Made by a program: the position numbers and the translations under genes. From Ruegeria sp. TM1040 (GTDB lineage Bacteria > Pseudomonadota > Alphaproteobacteria > Rhodobacterales > Rhodobacteraceae): a stretch of DNA of 64,000 nucleotides. Below the pieces are notes generated by a model, which saw nothing but the letters and a program-made list of their open reading frames with translations, did no database searches and was not told the origin of the DNA. Positions 35,904 through 47,882 of the stretch are shown here, in pieces (position 1 is the stretch's first letter; each line of letters begins with the position of its first letter). The stretch spans positions 510,001-574,000 of the forward strand of contig NC_008043.1 of NCBI RefSeq assembly GCF_000014065.1. Reading direction: 5' to 3'.

Positions 35904-38855
35904 TCAGATGCTCAGCGCTTCGTTCACGAGCGCAGCTTGTTGGGCTTTGTGTTCGCTGGCCAGGCCGGTTGCAGGCGAGGCCGAGGTGGCGCGCCCGACA
36001 TAGATCGGACGGGTGTTCTTTGCCTTGATGCGGGTCAGGACCCACTCAATGTTGGGCTCGATAAAGGTCCAGGCACCCTGGTTCTTGGGCTCTTCCTGGC
36101 ACCAGACCATTTCTGCGCCCTTGAACCGCTCCAGTTCCTTCACGAGGCTGATCGCCGGGAAGGGGTAATACTGCTCGATCCGCATGATATAGACATCGTC
36201 GATGCCGCGGGCGTCGCGCTCTTCAAGAAGGTCGTAGTAGACCTTGCCCGAACACAGCACCACGCGCTTGATCTTCTTGTCCTCAACGAGCTTGGTCTCA
36301 GAGAGACCCGTTTCCGCATCATCCCACAGAACCCGGTGGAAGGACGAGCCGGTGGTGAACTCATGTGCCTTGGACACGGCAAGCTTGTGGCGCAGAAGCG
36401 ACTTCGGCGTCACCAGAATGAGCGGCTTGCGGAAGGTCCGGTGCAGCTGACGGCGCAGGATGTGGAAGTAGTTCGCCGGCGTCGTGCAGTTCGCCACGAT
36501 CCAGTTATCCTGACCGCACATCTGCAGGAAACGCTCCAGACGCGCCGAAGAGTGCTCTGGACCCTGGCCCTCAAACCCGTGCGGCAAGAGGCACACAAGA
36601 CCGGACATCCGCAGCCACTTGCTCTCGCCCGAGGATACGAACTGGTCGAACATGATCTGCGCGCCATTGGCAAAGTCGCCAAACTGCGCTTCCCAGAGGG
36701 TCAGCGCGTTGGGCTCTGCCAGCGAGTAGCCATATTCAAAGCCCAGAACCGCGTATTCCGACAGTGCCGAGTCGATGACCTCATAGTTGGCCTGACCCGC
36801 GCGGATATTGTTGAGCGGGTAGTAGCGCTCTTCGGTGTCCTGATTGACGATGCCCGAATGGCGCTGCGAGAAGGTCCCGCGGGTGGAGTCCTGCCCCGCC
36901 AGACGCACCGGATACCCCTCGGTCAGAAGCGAGCCGAACGCCAGCGCCTCGCCGGTGGCCCAGTCAAAGCCTTCGCCGCTCTCGAACATCTTTTTGCGCG
37001 CATCAAGGAAGCGACCGATGGTCTTATGCACCGGATAGCCCTCGGGCAGAGTGGTCAGACCCTTGCCGACCTCCTCCAGCGTCTCGGGCTTGATGGCGGT
37101 TTCGCCACGCTGATAATCCTCGTCCTTGCTGTCGAGATGCGACCAGCGCCCATCCAGCCAGTCGGCCTTGTTGGGCTTGTAGGTCTTGCCGATCTCGAAC
37201 TCTTCGTTGAGGTGCGCCTGGAACGCCGCCTTCATGTCTTCGATCTCGCCCTCGGGGATCAGACCGTCCTTGACCAGACGTTCCGTGTAGAGGCTCAGGG
37301 TCGTCTTGTGACCCTTGATCTTCTTGTACATCAACGGGTTGGTGAACATCGGCTCGTCGCCTTCGTTGTGACCAAACCGGCGATAGCAGAAGATGTCGAT
37401 GACGACGTCCTTGTGGAACTTCTGGCGGAATTCGGTTGCGACCTTGGCTGCGTGGACCACGGCCTCCGGGTCGTCACCGTTGACGTGGAAGATCGGTGCC
37501 TCAACCACCAGCGCGTTGTCGGTGGGATAGGGCGAGGAGCGCGAGAAATGCGGTGCGGTGGTGAACCCGATCTGGTTGTTCACAACGATATGCATGGTGC
37601 CGCCGGTGCGGTGACCGCGCAGACCGGAGAGCGCAAAACATTCCGCCACAACACCCTGACCCGCAAAAGCCGCGTCGCCGTGCAGGAGGATCGGCAGAAC
37701 CGCCGTGCGGTCCTTGTCACCCAGCTGGTCCTGCTTGGCACGGACCTTGCCCAGCACAACCGGGTTCACCGCCTCAAGGTGCGAGGGGTTTGCGGTCAGC
37801 GACAGGTGGACGCTGTTGCCATCAAACTCACGGTCCGAAGAGGCGCCGAGGTGATATTTCACATCGCCCGAGCCATCCACGTCTTCGGGCTTGAACGATC
37901 CGCCCTGGAACTCGTTGAAGATCGCGCGATAGGGCTTTTGCATCACATTGGCCAGAACCGACAGGCGGCCGCGGTGCGGCATGCCGATCACGATGTCTTT
38001 GACACCGAGGTTGCCGCCGCGCTTGATGATCTGCTCCATCGCCGGGATGAGGCTCTCACCACCATCCAGACCAAAGCGCTTGGTGCCCATGTATTTTACA
38101 TGCAGGAACTTTTCGAACCCTTCGGCCTCAACCATCTTGTTGAGGATCGCCTTGCGGCCTTCGCGGGTGAAGGTGATTTCCTTGTCATAGCCCTCGATGC
38201 GCTCTTTCAGCCAGGCAGATTGCTCGGGGTCCGAGATATGCATGTACTGAAGCGCAAAGGTGCCGCAATAGGTCCGCTTCACGATATCCACGATCTGACG
38301 CATGGTGGCCACTTCCAGCCCCAGCACGTTGTCGATGAAGATCGGGCGGTCCATGTCGGCGCCGTCAAAACCGTAGGATTTCGGATCAAGCTCCGGGTGC
38401 GGCGTGGCGGCGCGCATGCCCAGCGGGTCGAGATCAGCCGCCAGATGGCCCCGGATCCGGTAGGCCCGGATCAGCATCAGAGCGCGGATCGAGTCGAGCA
38501 CCGCGCGCTGGATCGCCTCGTCAGAGACTTCGACACCCTTTTCCTTGGCCTTGTCGGCAATCTTCTTGCCGGCCGCCTTGGCCTCGACGGGGGCAGGCCA
38601 CTCGCCGGTCAGAGCCGCCGTGAGGTCGTCGGCAGGGGCGGGCGGCCAGTCGTTGCGCGCCCAGCTGGGGCCTGCAGCTTCGGCCTTCACGTCGCCATCA
38701 GCGTCGCCCATGGCGCGAAAGAATTCCGCCCACGCGGCGTCTACTGCGTTGGGATCATTGGCGTACTGGGCATAAAGCTGCTCCAGATACTCCGCGTTGT
38801 GCCCCTGCATAAAGGAGGACGCATGGAAGATGTCGTTGGGGCTCTGTTCGGTCAT
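35904..38855 (-). CDS. sucA: 2-oxoglutarate dehydrogenase E1
   Basis: Thiamine-diphosphate-dependent decarboxylase of the complex, 983 residues, the usual length. The N-terminal segment [54 protein letters not shown] and the C-terminal EEPKNQGAW are family marks. ATG at 38855 is preceded by GAGG. It follows sucD after a 240-base gap that holds a small hairpin. The opposite strand is open for 982 codons, an artefact of high GC. Confidence 0.97.
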   Translation of the reverse strand: MTEQSPNDIFHASSFMQGHNAEYLEQLYAQYANDPNAVDAAWAEFFRAMGDADGDVKAEAAGPSWARNDWPPAPADDLTAALTGEWPAPVEAKAAGKKIADKAKEKGVEVSDEAIQRAVLDSIRALMLIRAYRIRGHLAADLDPLGMRAATPHPELDPKSYGFDGADMDRPIFIDNVLGLEVATMRQIVDIVKRTYCGTFALQYMHISDPEQSAWLKERIEGYDKEITFTREGRKAILNKMVEAEGFEKFLHVKYMGTKRFGLDGGESLIPAMEQIIKRGGNLGVKDIVIGMPHRGRLSVLANVMQKPYRAIFNEFQGGSFKPEDVDGSGDVKYHLGASSDREFDGNSVHLSLTANPSHLEAVNPVVLGKVRAKQDQLGDKDRTAVLPILLHGDAAFAGQGVVAECFALSGLRGHRTGGTMHIVVNNQIGFTTAPHFSRSSPYPTDNALVVEAPIFHVNGDDPEAVVHAAKVATEFRQKFHKDVVIDIFCYRRFGHNEGDEPMFTNPLMYKKIKGHKTTLSLYTERLVKDGLIPEGEIEDMKAAFQAHLNEEFEIGKTYKPNKADWLDGRWSHLDSKDEDYQRGETAIKPETLEEVGKGLTTLPEGYPVHKTIGRFLDARKKMFESGEGFDWATGEALAFGSLLTEGYPVRLAGQDSTRGTFSQRHSGIVNQDTEERYYPLNNIRAGQANYEVIDSALSEYAVLGFEYGYSLAEPNALTLWEAQFGDFANGAQIMFDQFVSSGESKWLRMSGLVCLLPHGFEGQGPEHSSARLERFLQMCGQDNWIVANCTTPANYFHILRRQLHRTFRKPLILVTPKSLLRHKLAVSKAHEFTTGSSFHRVLWDDAETGLSETKLVEDKKIKRVVLCSGKVYYDLLEERDARGIDDVYIMRIEQYYPFPAISLVKELERFKGAEMVWCQEEPKNQGAWTFIEPNIEWVLTRIKAKNTRPIYVGRATSASPATGLASEHKAQQAALVNEALSI

Positions 38856-38913
38856 TTGAGTGCCTCGTATGGGTTTGGACCGTAAGCGATCAGCCGGTTC
38901 TCAAAGGCTGAAA

Positions 38914-38925
38914 GCCCGAAAGGGC
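38914..38925 (-). other. small hairpin in the sucD-sucA gap
   Basis: GCCC-GAAA-GGGC, a four-pair stem on a GAAA (TTTC on the minus strand) loop, 59 bases upstream of sucA. The gap 38856-39096 has no gene. The hairpin could pause or protect the sucCD-sucAB transcript; evidence is only the inverted repeat. Confidence 0.3.
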
Positions 38926-39096
38926 GAAATGTTCCGTCTCAAGTTCCAGGTGGATCTTGCGGCGAAGGCGGCCACAGGGCCGCATCAGCAACAGGATCCG
39001 TATGCCTGCAAAGCAAGCGCAGGAAGGGGGCGGGCACATGATGCCCACCCCGAAGATCATCAGATGATCGTTGGCGATATGCCGACATGGGCTGCA

Positions 39097-39984
39097 TCAG
39101 CCGTTTGCAATCGCTTTCTGAACCGCTTCGCCCAGGGTGGCGGGGCTGTCGGCAACAACGATGCCTGCGGATTTCATCGCTTCGATCTTGTCTTCGGCGC
39201 CACCTTTGCCACCGGCGACAATCGCGCCCGCGTGGCCCATGCGGCGGCCCGGAGGGGCGGTACGGCCTGCGATGAAGCCCGCAATCGGCTTCCAACGGCC
39301 TTTTTTCTTCTGCTCGGCGATGAATTCCGCCGCTTCTTCTTCGGCAGAGCCACCGATCTCACCGATCATGATGATGGACTGGGTCTCATCATCGTCGAGG
39401 AACATGTCAAGGACGTCGATATGCTCGGTGCCCTTGATCGGGTCGCCGCCGATGCCAACTGCCGAGGACTGGCCCAGACCGATGTCAGAGGTCTGCTTCA
39501 CGGCCTCGTAGGTCAGGGTGCCGGAACGGGACACAACACCAACAGAACCACGCTTGTGGATGTGGCCTGGCATGATGCCGATCTTGCAGGCATCCGGGGT
39601 GATGACGCCGGGGCAGTTGGGGCCGATGAGGCGCGATTTGGAGCCTTCGAGGGCGCGCTGCACCTTCATCATGTCCAGAACCGGGATGCCTTCGGTGATG
39701 CAGACGATGAGTTCCATCTCGGCGTCGATCGCCTCGAGGATGGAGTCCGCTGCAAACGGCGGTGGCACATAGATCACCGAGGCGTTGGCTTCGGTTACAT
39801 GCTTGGCTTCATGCACGGAGTTGAAAACCGGCAGGTCAAGGTGGGTCTGACCGCCTTTGCCGGGGGTCACGCCGCCGACCATCTTGGTGCCATAAGCGAT
39901 GGCCTGTTCGGTGTGGAAGGTGCCCTGAGAGCCGGTGAGGCCCTGACAGATGACTTTGGTGTTTTCGTCGATGAGGACTGCCAT
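39097..39984 (-). CDS. sucD: succinyl-CoA synthetase, alpha subunit
   Basis: Substrate-level phosphorylation in the TCA cycle with SucC, 295 residues. The CoA-binding Rossmann segment [27 protein letters not shown] and the phospho-histidine segment [15 protein letters not shown] are present. It starts at ATG 39984 with AAGGAAAGGAC upstream, only 18 bases after the glycosyltransferase stop. In most bacteria sucD follows sucC directly; here a glycosyltransferase gene separates them. Confidence 0.97.
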   Translation of the reverse strand: MAVLIDENTKVICQGLTGSQGTFHTEQAIAYGTKMVGGVTPGKGGQTHLDLPVFNSVHEAKHVTEANASVIYVPPPFAADSILEAIDAEMELIVCITEGIPVLDMMKVQRALEGSKSRLIGPNCPGVITPDACKIGIMPGHIHKRGSVGVVSRSGTLTYEAVKQTSDIGLGQSSAVGIGGDPIKGTEHIDVLDMFLDDDETQSIIMIGEIGGSAEEEAAEFIAEQKKKGRWKPIAGFIAGRTAPPGRRMGHAGAIVAGGKGGAEDKIEAMKSAGIVVADSPATLGEAVQKAIANG

Positions 39985-40002
39985 GATGTCCTTTCCTTTC
40001 GA

Positions 40003-40842
40003 TTATGCGGTTTGTGCCTCGGCGGCACGCGCCGCGCTGTCGTCGGTGAGCGCCCGATCCGCGTAAAGAACCCGCACAAGCCGTGCGCGCCCCGAGATCA
40101 GGCGAAGGAGATGCAGGGGCAGAGCGCGCAGCTCGGCCATGCCCCGCAGGCGTTTTTGTTTACGGTAGAGCGCACCCTTGGGCTTGCGCTGCGCATGCCC
40201 GAGAAAGGTGCCCTCCTCAGGAGGTGTATTGCCCTGCGTCACAAGCGCAGGGGTGATCTGATGGGGTTCAAGAGAGACCGCCAAAGGGGAAACAAGTGGA
40301 TTGAACAGCAACTGATCAATCGACATCGTAAATGGCCGCGACGCCAACAGAGCCTCTGCCCCCTTGCGGGAGACCAGGTAGCCGGCAGAGCCGGGATTGC
40401 GCGACAACATCGGTGCTACCTGGCGACCAAGGTGCTGCGACGCAGAGGTGCCAACCATCACCTTGAGAGTCTCGCTGCGCCAGAACTCCAGGTTCACAAG
40501 TTCACAGCCCTGCGGCCACCAGCTCAGATCCTCTGTCCATTGACGCAACTCTGCCGAGATAAAGACATCATCCTCAAAGATGAGGGCAACATCCGCATCC
40601 GACGCCAGAAACTGTTCCCAAACCTTGGCGTGGCTCAGGGTGCAGGCCATGTTGCCATGGGCAAACACCCCCCAGGGGCCAAAGCTCTTGCACTGCTGCA
40701 ACAGCTCCTCTTCCGAGGTCTCGGCCAGATCCACGGCGGACACGAATTCCGCGTCCAGACCGGCATCCCTCAGGGTGGCCTGCATCGCTGCATGCCGACC
40801 CTTGGCCCGGTCCAGAGAGATCATGTATGTCGCCAGCTTCAT
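40003..40842 (-). CDS. GT25-family glycosyltransferase inserted between sucC and sucD
   Basis: 279 residues of the LPS glycosyltransferase family 25. The marks are the N-terminal YMISLDRAKGRHAAM, the SAVDL segment, ACTLSHAKVWEQFL, the acidic motif ALIFEDDVFIS, and PGSAGYLVSRKGAEALL. No signal peptide, so it is cytoplasmic and likely modifies lipooligosaccharide or capsule. It sits in the sucC-sucD operon on the same strand, 58 bases after sucC behind a hairpin and 18 bases before sucD. Its link to the TCA cycle is unclear; coexpression is enforced by position. Confidence 0.88.
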   Translation of the reverse strand: MKLATYMISLDRAKGRHAAMQATLRDAGLDAEFVSAVDLAETSEEELLQQCKSFGPWGVFAHGNMACTLSHAKVWEQFLASDADVALIFEDDVFISAELRQWTEDLSWWPQGCELVNLEFWRSETLKVMVGTSASQHLGRQVAPMLSRNPGSAGYLVSRKGAEALLASRPFTMSIDQLLFNPLVSPLAVSLEPHQITPALVTQGNTPPEEGTFLGHAQRKPKGALYRKQKRLRGMAELRALPLHLLRLISGRARLVRVLYADRALTDDSAARAAEAQTA

Positions 40843-40870
40843 ATCTGGAAAACCAATCAGATCCTGCGCT

Positions 40871-40892
40871 CCCCGAACCCGAGAGTTCGGGG
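40871..40892 (-). terminator. hairpin between sucC and the GT25 gene
   Basis: CCCCGAAC (40871-40878) and GTTCGGGG (40885-40892) form a perfect 8-bp stem nine bases after the sucC stop on the minus strand. No T-run follows. It may be a leaky terminator or an RNA-stability element that sets a lower level of the GT25-sucD part. Confidence 0.5.
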
Positions 40893-40900
40893 AAGGCGGG

Positions 40901-42094
40901 TTAACCCTTTACCGCTTTCACGATCTTCTCGGCCCCATCGGACAGATCATCTGCCGCGATCACGTTAAGACCGGAGTTCGCGATGATTTCTTTGCCCTTC
41001 TCGACGTTTGTGCCTTCGAGACGCACAACCAGCGGCACCTCAAGGCCCACTTCTTTCACGGCTGCAATCACGCCTTCTGCGATCACGTCGCAGCGCATGA
41101 TGCCGCCAAAGATGTTCACGAGGATACCTTTGACGTTCTTGTCGGAGGTGATGATCTTGAACGCTTCGGTCACTTTCTCTTTGGTGGCGCCGCCGCCCAC
41201 ATCGAGGAAGTTCGCAGGCTCTGCTCCATAGAGCTTGATGATGTCCATGGTGGCCATCGCCAGACCCGCGCCGTTCACCATGCAGCCGATCTCACCGTCG
41301 AGCGCGATGTAGTTCAGGTCGTACTTGGACGCTTCGAGCTCTTTGGGGTCTTCTTCGGTCTCGTCGCGCAGGGCGGCGATATCGGCGTGGCGATAGATCG
41401 CGTTGCCGTCGAAACCGACCTTTGCGTCCAGCACTTTCAGGTCACCATTGTCGGCGACGATCAGCGGGTTGATCTCCAGCATCTCCATGTCCTTCTCGAT
41501 GAAGGCTTGGTAGAGCTGACCCATCAGCTTGACGCACTGCTTCACCTGCGCGCCCTCAAGGCCGAGCGAGAAGGCAACGCGGCGCCCGTGGTACGCCTGA
41601 TAGCCGGTGGCCGGATCAACGGAGAACGACAGGATCTTTTCCGGGGTCTCAGCGGCGACTTCTTCAATGTCCATGCCGCCCTCGGTGGAGCAGACAAAAG
41701 ACACGCGGGAGGTCACGCGATCCACCAGCAGCGCCAGATACAGCTCGGTCTGGATGCCAGAGCCCGCCTCGATGTAGATGCGGTTCACCTGCTTGCCCGC
41801 CGGGCCGGTCTGGTGGGTCACGAGGGTGCGGCCCAGCATCTTCTTGGCTTCTTCGGCGGCTTCTTCGACCGATTTGGTCAGGCGTACGCCGCCTTTTTCA
41901 CCGGCGTCGGCTTCCTTGAAGGAGCCCTTGCCGCGACCACCTGCGTGGATCTGGGCCTTCACGACCCAAAGCGGGCCGTCAAGCTCGCCTGCTGCGGTTT
42001 TGGCTTCGTCTGCTTTCATCACCACGCGCCCGTCCGAAACCGGAGCGCCGTAGCTGCGAAGGAGGGCCTTGGCCTGATATTCGTGGATGTTCAT
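40901..42094 (-). CDS. sucC: succinyl-CoA synthetase, beta subunit
   Basis: ATP-grasp subunit partnered with SucD, 397 residues from ATG at 42094 ([12 protein letters not shown]). The segments [22 protein letters not shown] and [18 protein letters not shown] and the C-terminal [13 protein letters not shown] are family marks. It is the first gene of the sucC-GT25-sucD-sucA-sucB unit. The paired TGTGATCACA palindrome lies 113 bases upstream of the start codon. The longer frame to 42151 lacks support. Confidence 0.97.
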   Translation of the reverse strand: MNIHEYQAKALLRSYGAPVSDGRVVMKADEAKTAAGELDGPLWVVKAQIHAGGRGKGSFKEADAGEKGGVRLTKSVEEAAEEAKKMLGRTLVTHQTGPAGKQVNRIYIEAGSGIQTELYLALLVDRVTSRVSFVCSTEGGMDIEEVAAETPEKILSFSVDPATGYQAYHGRRVAFSLGLEGAQVKQCVKLMGQLYQAFIEKDMEMLEINPLIVADNGDLKVLDAKVGFDGNAIYRHADIAALRDETEEDPKELEASKYDLNYIALDGEIGCMVNGAGLAMATMDIIKLYGAEPANFLDVGGGATKEKVTEAFKIITSDKNVKGILVNIFGGIMRCDVIAEGVIAAVKEVGLEVPLVVRLEGTNVEKGKEIIANSGLNVIAADDLSDGAEKIVKAVKG

Positions 42095-42206
42095 GAGAAA
42101 CTGTCCCGTCTGGCTGCAATTGTCCCTTGCTAGTACGCCTGCATCAAACAAGAGGTTAAAGCCTTTTCTGCCCAGTGAGCGCTAAATGATGAAGATTTTT
42201 CGTTTT

Positions 42207-42237
42207 TGTGATCACAGCCCAGAGACGTGTGATCACA
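42207..42237. promoter_or_regulatory. paired TGTGATCACA palindromes upstream of sucC
   Basis: Two exact copies of the 10-bp palindrome TGTGATCACA at 42207-42216 and 42228-42237, starts 21 bases apart, about two helical turns. The same pair with the same spacing is upstream of sdhC. This indicates side-by-side binding of a dimeric regulator on one DNA face. The regulator is unknown; a GntR/FadR-like or CRP-type protein is a guess from the half-site form. Confidence 0.75.
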
Positions 42238-42294
42238 TATGGAAAACGACTAAAATTCAGCGATTCGCGTAAGCGCGCCCGGCGTGTTTGAGAA

Positions 42295-42914
42295 ATGCTG
42301 CGCCGCGTCAAGAGCCTTCCAATGACTGGAGGCTATAGTTTTGACCTGTCGGAAAAATTTCATTTCCCTCCCGCAATCAGGGGCGGTTCTCGGCTGGGCA
42401 GGGCCGTCTGTGCCTGGACTACCGCACGCCCAGAGATCAGGTCCAAGCCAAAGAAGCGGAAGTTCTGGCGAAAGCCACTCGTCTTGCAAGCGTCTCGTGT
42501 GCAAGATGGCTTGCCCACGTTTGTCGACTTCTATCTTTACAACGACAAGCCCAAGATGCGCCTGATCCAACGGTGGAACTTCACCGGTCTTTGGCGCGAT
42601 CCAGAAACAACGATTCACGTCCCGAAATCCCTGATTTTCCCCTCCAAGATGCTGAAATGCACGGTATCCTCCTGCGCGTTCCCGCCAAGGCAGAAGAGGT
42701 TTGCGCCTTTCTTTATGGCCCGTCCTGGCGGACGTCAGCGCGCAAAGGAGAAGGATACGAGATGAAGATTGTGGATAATCGCCCGCAATTTATTCAGAAA
42801 ATACGGCGTGATCGCGGTCACGACATCTCTGCTCTGAACGAGTTCTGTGCAGCGCGGGCCAAGTACATGGCTCGCGCTTTTTCGCAAACTCTGGAATCGC
42901 AGGCTACAGCTTGA
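42295..42914 (+). pseudogene. frameshifted gene, possible LicD-related protein
   Basis: Two open frames read as one protein of about 206 residues when joined by a single-base shift near 42636-42645 in the run ATTTTCCCCT. Frame 1 gives VDFYLYNDKPKMRLIQRW then ETTIHVPKSLIFP. The other frame continues DFPLQDAEMHGILLRVPAKA, EEVCAFLYGPSWRTSARKGE and GYEMKIVDNRPQF to the stop at 42914. The FLYGPSWRTS part recalls the C-terminus of LicD-type (phosphocholine or sugar-phosphate transfer) proteins, but the catalytic LicD start is not seen, so the family is uncertain. It is either decayed or carries a one-base sequence error. Confidence 0.55.
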
Positions 42915-43755
42915 TCCGCGCCGTCTTGTTGGGCTTCACTCTCTGGCGCGCAGGAGGCAGATCGTAAATTCTGCTCGACCCCTTCAGGGAGCGATCCGCC
43001 TCACGCGCTTTTATCATGGTCTGCAGATGCCTCGGTCGCACCACCTCCTGCAAGCCAATCGGCTCATCCGTGTTTGGATGCGCGACGTCATGCAATGCGC
43101 GCACATGCAGACACCGAATGCCACCATTTATGCGCCCCCATTTGTCCAGGAGAGACTGTTTTAACAGGTTGTACTCAGGGGGGAGCACGAGAGGCATCAG
43201 TTGATGCTCATAAAGAGTAGCGCGCAAAACCGGTTGATCCTTTCCGATCTTTGACCGCGCATAGTTTCTATCCCAGTCTTCCCAAAAAGCGAGTGTCTGC
43301 GGGGTTCTGCGGATGGCAAAAACGCCTGAATTCAAAACTGGAAACGCGTGTGGGATATCTTTGCGGTATGACGTCATCTCGGTCCTGGAACGGGACACGC
43401 CGAGCGCTGCGGCGATTGGATGAGTGTCAAGGAGATCAAACACATCCGAGATGTCCTCGACAACGACCACGTCTGCGTCGAGGTAGATCGTTTTTTCAAA
43501 ACGCGACGAAAGAAGCGCTTCCATTTTGGGGCGGGGCCCGCGATGGGTGACCGGATGTATTTTGTCAAAGATCGGATCCTCGATCTTTTGGTCGGTACAT
43601 AGATCGATCTGCGCTTTTGGCATCGCCAGCTTGAGGCTGCGCGCAGCCCGGCGGGCGAGGTTGGTATATTGAAGGCCAGTGGTGGCAAAAACAAAACCCT
43701 CTCCCTCGCGGTTCTTGGTCTGCCGCGGGCGCAAGAGATTTTTCAAATAAATCAT
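42904..43755 (-). CDS. GT8-like glycosyltransferase
   Basis: 283 residues from ATG at 43755 (MIYLKNLLRPRQ). The nucleotide-sugar and metal-binding DXD is in KTIYLDADVVVVEDIS. Other segments are FVFATTGLQYTNLARRAARS, FPVLNSGVFAIRR and DQPVLRATLYEHQLMPLVLP. This is the pattern of GT8-type or related surface-glycan transferases. A longer frame reaches 43848, but that start falls inside the mdh terminator. The last 11 bases overlap, tail to tail, with the frameshifted gene on the other strand. GC is lower than in mdh and sucC, so it may be acquired. Confidence 0.75.
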   Translation of the reverse strand: MIYLKNLLRPRQTKNREGEGFVFATTGLQYTNLARRAARSLKLAMPKAQIDLCTDQKIEDPIFDKIHPVTHRGPRPKMEALLSSRFEKTIYLDADVVVVEDISDVFDLLDTHPIAAALGVSRSRTEMTSYRKDIPHAFPVLNSGVFAIRRTPQTLAFWEDWDRNYARSKIGKDQPVLRATLYEHQLMPLVLPPEYNLLKQSLLDKWGRINGGIRCLHVRALHDVAHPNTDEPIGLQEVVRPRHLQTMIKAREADRSLKGSSRIYDLPPARQRVKPNKTARIKL

Positions 43756-43848
43756 GTCTTTAGAAATTAAAATTCGGGGGGCGATGAAAGCGCTGCCATT
43801 GAACGGGGGCTTGTAGAATGGCCTGAAAACGGAGCGTTCTAAGGGCAT

Positions 43849-43872
43849 AAGCCCGGCTCAAAAGCCGGGCTT
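43849..43872 (-). terminator. terminator of mdh
   Basis: AAGCCCGGCT (43849-43858) and AGCCGGGCTT (43863-43872) form a perfect 10-bp stem with a four-base loop, 32 bases after the mdh stop on the minus strand. Confidence 0.75.
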
Positions 43873-43903
43873 ACTGTTTTCTTCAGTTTCGAGATGCTTT
43901 GGC

Positions 43904-45735
<1,832 letters not shown>

Positions 45736-46047
45736 TCAGGCGTCGGTGTCCATTGCCGGAAGCGCTTCGGCCAGAACCTCATAGGATTGTCCCGATGCCA
45801 CCAGGCAGGTCATGCCATTGGGAGTGGTGACGGTGATGGTCCAGGATCCGGTTTCTGCCGAGGCGAAGGTTTCCATAACCATGCCCTGCTGGCCCATGCC
45901 GATGCTTTGACGGCTTTCACCGTATTTTTCAGCAAGGCGCTTCACCACCATTTCGCGGGGGGCGCAGTTCTGGCTCTGAGCGGCGGACATTTGACTGGAC
46001 AGCACAAGCGCGAGACCAGCGGCGAATGTAAAAAGCGTCTTCTTCAT
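45736..46047 (-). CDS. small secreted hypothetical protein
   Basis: 103 residues from ATG at 46047 with a clear signal peptide: MKKTLFTFAAGLALVLSSQ, cleavage near MSAAQS. The mature part has NCAPREMVVKRLAEKYGESR, a GMGQQGMVMETFAS segment, GSWTITVTTPNGMTCLVASG and two Cys that may form a disulfide. The family is not named here, but the pattern (short exported protein with a REM..RL..YGE start) is common in Roseobacter-type genomes. Periplasmic location is inferred. It converges on no gene and faces the mdh-side gap. Confidence 0.82.
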   Translation of the reverse strand: MKKTLFTFAAGLALVLSSQMSAAQSQNCAPREMVVKRLAEKYGESRQSIGMGQQGMVMETFASAETGSWTITVTTPNGMTCLVASGQSYEVLAEALPAMDTDA

Positions 46048-46409
46048 AGGTTTTACCCCTTTCGGAACGATCCCCCACAAGGGCCGTGACAGGGGCCCAA
46101 AAGGCACCCCGGCGACCTGGAATGGACCGGTTTTCTGGTGACGTAATCATGACTGCAGACCCAAGGTCCGCGTGGCGCCAGAGCGGAAAACAGCCGCCAG
46201 AGGAGAGCGCCGGTACGAGTCAGAATGGCATAGAGGTCCAAAGAACTGGTTAACTTTGAGAACGGTATATTTATCAATAGCATAGCAAATTCTCCCTGTA
46301 GTCGCCGCAGGAAGTTTCTGCGTTGCAGAAGGATTTCCCTTGAAATCAACCTGCTGCAAATGTAGCCATTTCGGTAATATTATGACTTTGACATCTCTGG
46401 GAGAGCCCT
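46048..46409. other. intergenic region upstream of the malyl-CoA lyase-type gene
   Basis: 362 bases without a gene. The part 46230-46390 is AT-rich and probably carries the promoters for both divergent neighbours. GTTGCAG near 46321 and CTGCAA near 46353 form a spaced inverted repeat that could be an operator. GGGAG at 46400-46404 is the ribosome-binding site of the next gene. Confidence 0.4.
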
Positions 46410-47264
46410 ATGGATCCGCGTGCGCGCCCTTATCGTTCCGTCCTTTATATCCCCGGCTCCAAGCCGCGTGCGCTGGACAAGGCCCGCACTCTGCCGGTGG
46501 ACGCGATCATCTTTGACCTCGAAGACGCGGTCTCGGTAGAGGAAAAGGAAAACGCCCGCACAACATTGGCGGACGCGCTGGCGGCGGGGGGCTATGGCGC
46601 CCGGATGAAGATCGTGCGCATCAACGGGCTCGACACTGCATGGGGGCATGCGGACGCCGAGGCGGCGGCTCGCATGGGATGTGACGCGATCCTTCTGCCG
46701 AAGGTGTCTTCGCCCGCGGATCTTGATGCGCTGGCAGAGATCACCGGCGACGTGCCGCTCTGGGCGATGATGGAGACCCCGCGTGGCATGCTCAACGCCG
46801 CAGAAATCGCCGCGCATCCTAGGCTTCAGGGCATGGTGATGGGCACCAATGATCTTGCCAAGGACATGCAGACCCGCTTTCGCGCCGACCGGTTGCCGCT
46901 GATGAGCGGGCTTGGGTTGTGCGTTCTGGCCGCCAAGGCGGAGGGCAAGATCATCGTCGATGGAGTCTTTAATGCCTTTAAGGATGTGGAAGGGCTGGCG
47001 GCGGAATGCGCGCAGGGGCGCGACATGGGCTTTGACGGCAAGACGCTCATCCATCCCGCGCAGGTTGATGTGACCAATGAGGCCTTTGCACCTTCTGCCG
47101 CCGAGATGGACCTTGCGCGACGCCAGATCGCCGCCTTTGAGGAGGCCGAGGCCAGCGGGCAGGGGGTGGCCGTGGTCGATGGCAAGATTGTCGAGAACCT
47201 CCATGTGGTCACCGCGCGCGAGATTCTCGCAAAAGCAGATGCAATTGCAGCGATCTCCGGCTAG
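46410..47264 (+). CDS. mcl2: HpcH/HpaI-type CoA ester lyase or (3S)-malyl-CoA thioesterase
   Basis: 284 residues of the CitE/malyl-CoA lyase superfamily. The marks are RSVLYIPGSKPRALDKA, the metal/active-site segments IIFDLEDAVSVEEKE and VRINGLDTAWG, ILLPKVSSP, MMETPRGMLNA and DGKTLIHPAQVDV. In Rhodobacter relatives a paralogue in this position, between mdh and the mesaconyl-CoA hydratase gene, is the (3S)-malyl-CoA thioesterase Mcl2 of the ethylmalonyl-CoA pathway; the true lyase Mcl1 is encoded elsewhere. The choice between thioesterase and lyase is inferred from context. Confidence 0.82.
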   Translation: MDPRARPYRSVLYIPGSKPRALDKARTLPVDAIIFDLEDAVSVEEKENARTTLADALAAGGYGARMKIVRINGLDTAWGHADAEAAARMGCDAILLPKVSSPADLDALAEITGDVPLWAMMETPRGMLNAAEIAAHPRLQGMVMGTNDLAKDMQTRFRADRLPLMSGLGLCVLAAKAEGKIIVDGVFNAFKDVEGLAAECAQGRDMGFDGKTLIHPAQVDVTNEAFAPSAAEMDLARRQIAAFEEAEASGQGVAVVDGKIVENLHVVTAREILAKADAIAAISG

Positions 47265-47329
47265 GGCTGTGGTGGGGGCGGCGTGACGGCACCCGGCCCC
47301 TTGGCACCCGTCTGACGTTGGAGAAAGAC

Positions 47330-47878
47330 ATGGCACTTCTTATACTTGGCATCATCCTGTGGTGGGGCGCCCACCTGTTCAAACGCGTGGCACCCGCGCA
47401 GCGCGCAAGCCTTGGCGACAAGGGCAGGGGGCTCGTGGCTCTTGTTCTGCTGGTAAGCGTGGTCCTGATGGTCCTCGGGTATCGCGGCACCGAGTACATC
47501 CATGTCTGGGCGCCCGCACCTTTCCTCGTGCATGTCAACAACACGCTGATGCTGTTCGCGCTCTATTTCACCAGTCCCGGTCCCAACAAGGGGGCGCTGT
47601 TTCACAAGATGCGCCATCCGATGCTGACCGGGTTCAAAATCTGGGCGGTCGCGCATCTTCTGGTCAACGGCGATCTGGCTTCGGTGATCCTCTTTGGGGG
47701 GCTTCTGGCCTGGGCCGTGGTCGAGGTGATCACCATCAACAAATCCGAACCGAACTGGCAGCCTAATCCTAAAGGCAGCCTTGCCAAGGACGCCATGTTC
47801 TTTGTCGCTTCGATCGTGCTTCTGGGCGTGATCGGCTATATTCACGGGCTCGTCGGGCCCTCACCATTCCCGGGGTAA
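47330..47878 (+). CDS. NnrU-family membrane protein
   Basis: 182 residues, five or six hydrophobic segments. ATG at 47330 with GGAGAAAG upstream. The family marks are LILGIILWWGAHLFKRVAP, LVLLVSVVLMVLGYRGTEYI and the HKMRHPMLTGFKIWAVAHLL segment with conserved His residues. NnrU proteins were described near denitrification genes, but many Rhodobacterales carry one in this TCA/ethylmalonyl-CoA neighbourhood; no denitrification gene is present here. Function remains unclear. It is followed after four bases by the DUF1737 gene. Confidence 0.88.
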   Translation: MALLILGIILWWGAHLFKRVAPAQRASLGDKGRGLVALVLLVSVVLMVLGYRGTEYIHVWAPAPFLVHVNNTLMLFALYFTSPGPNKGALFHKMRHPMLTGFKIWAVAHLLVNGDLASVILFGGLLAWAVVEVITINKSEPNWQPNPKGSLAKDAMFFVASIVLLGVIGYIHGLVGPSPFPG

Positions 47879-47882
47879 CTCT

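Noticed and set aside
35937-38885. 982-codon open frame on the plus strand opposite sucA
   Set aside because: It is an antisense shadow of sucA caused by GC-rich codon use; the minus-strand protein has all E1 motifs.
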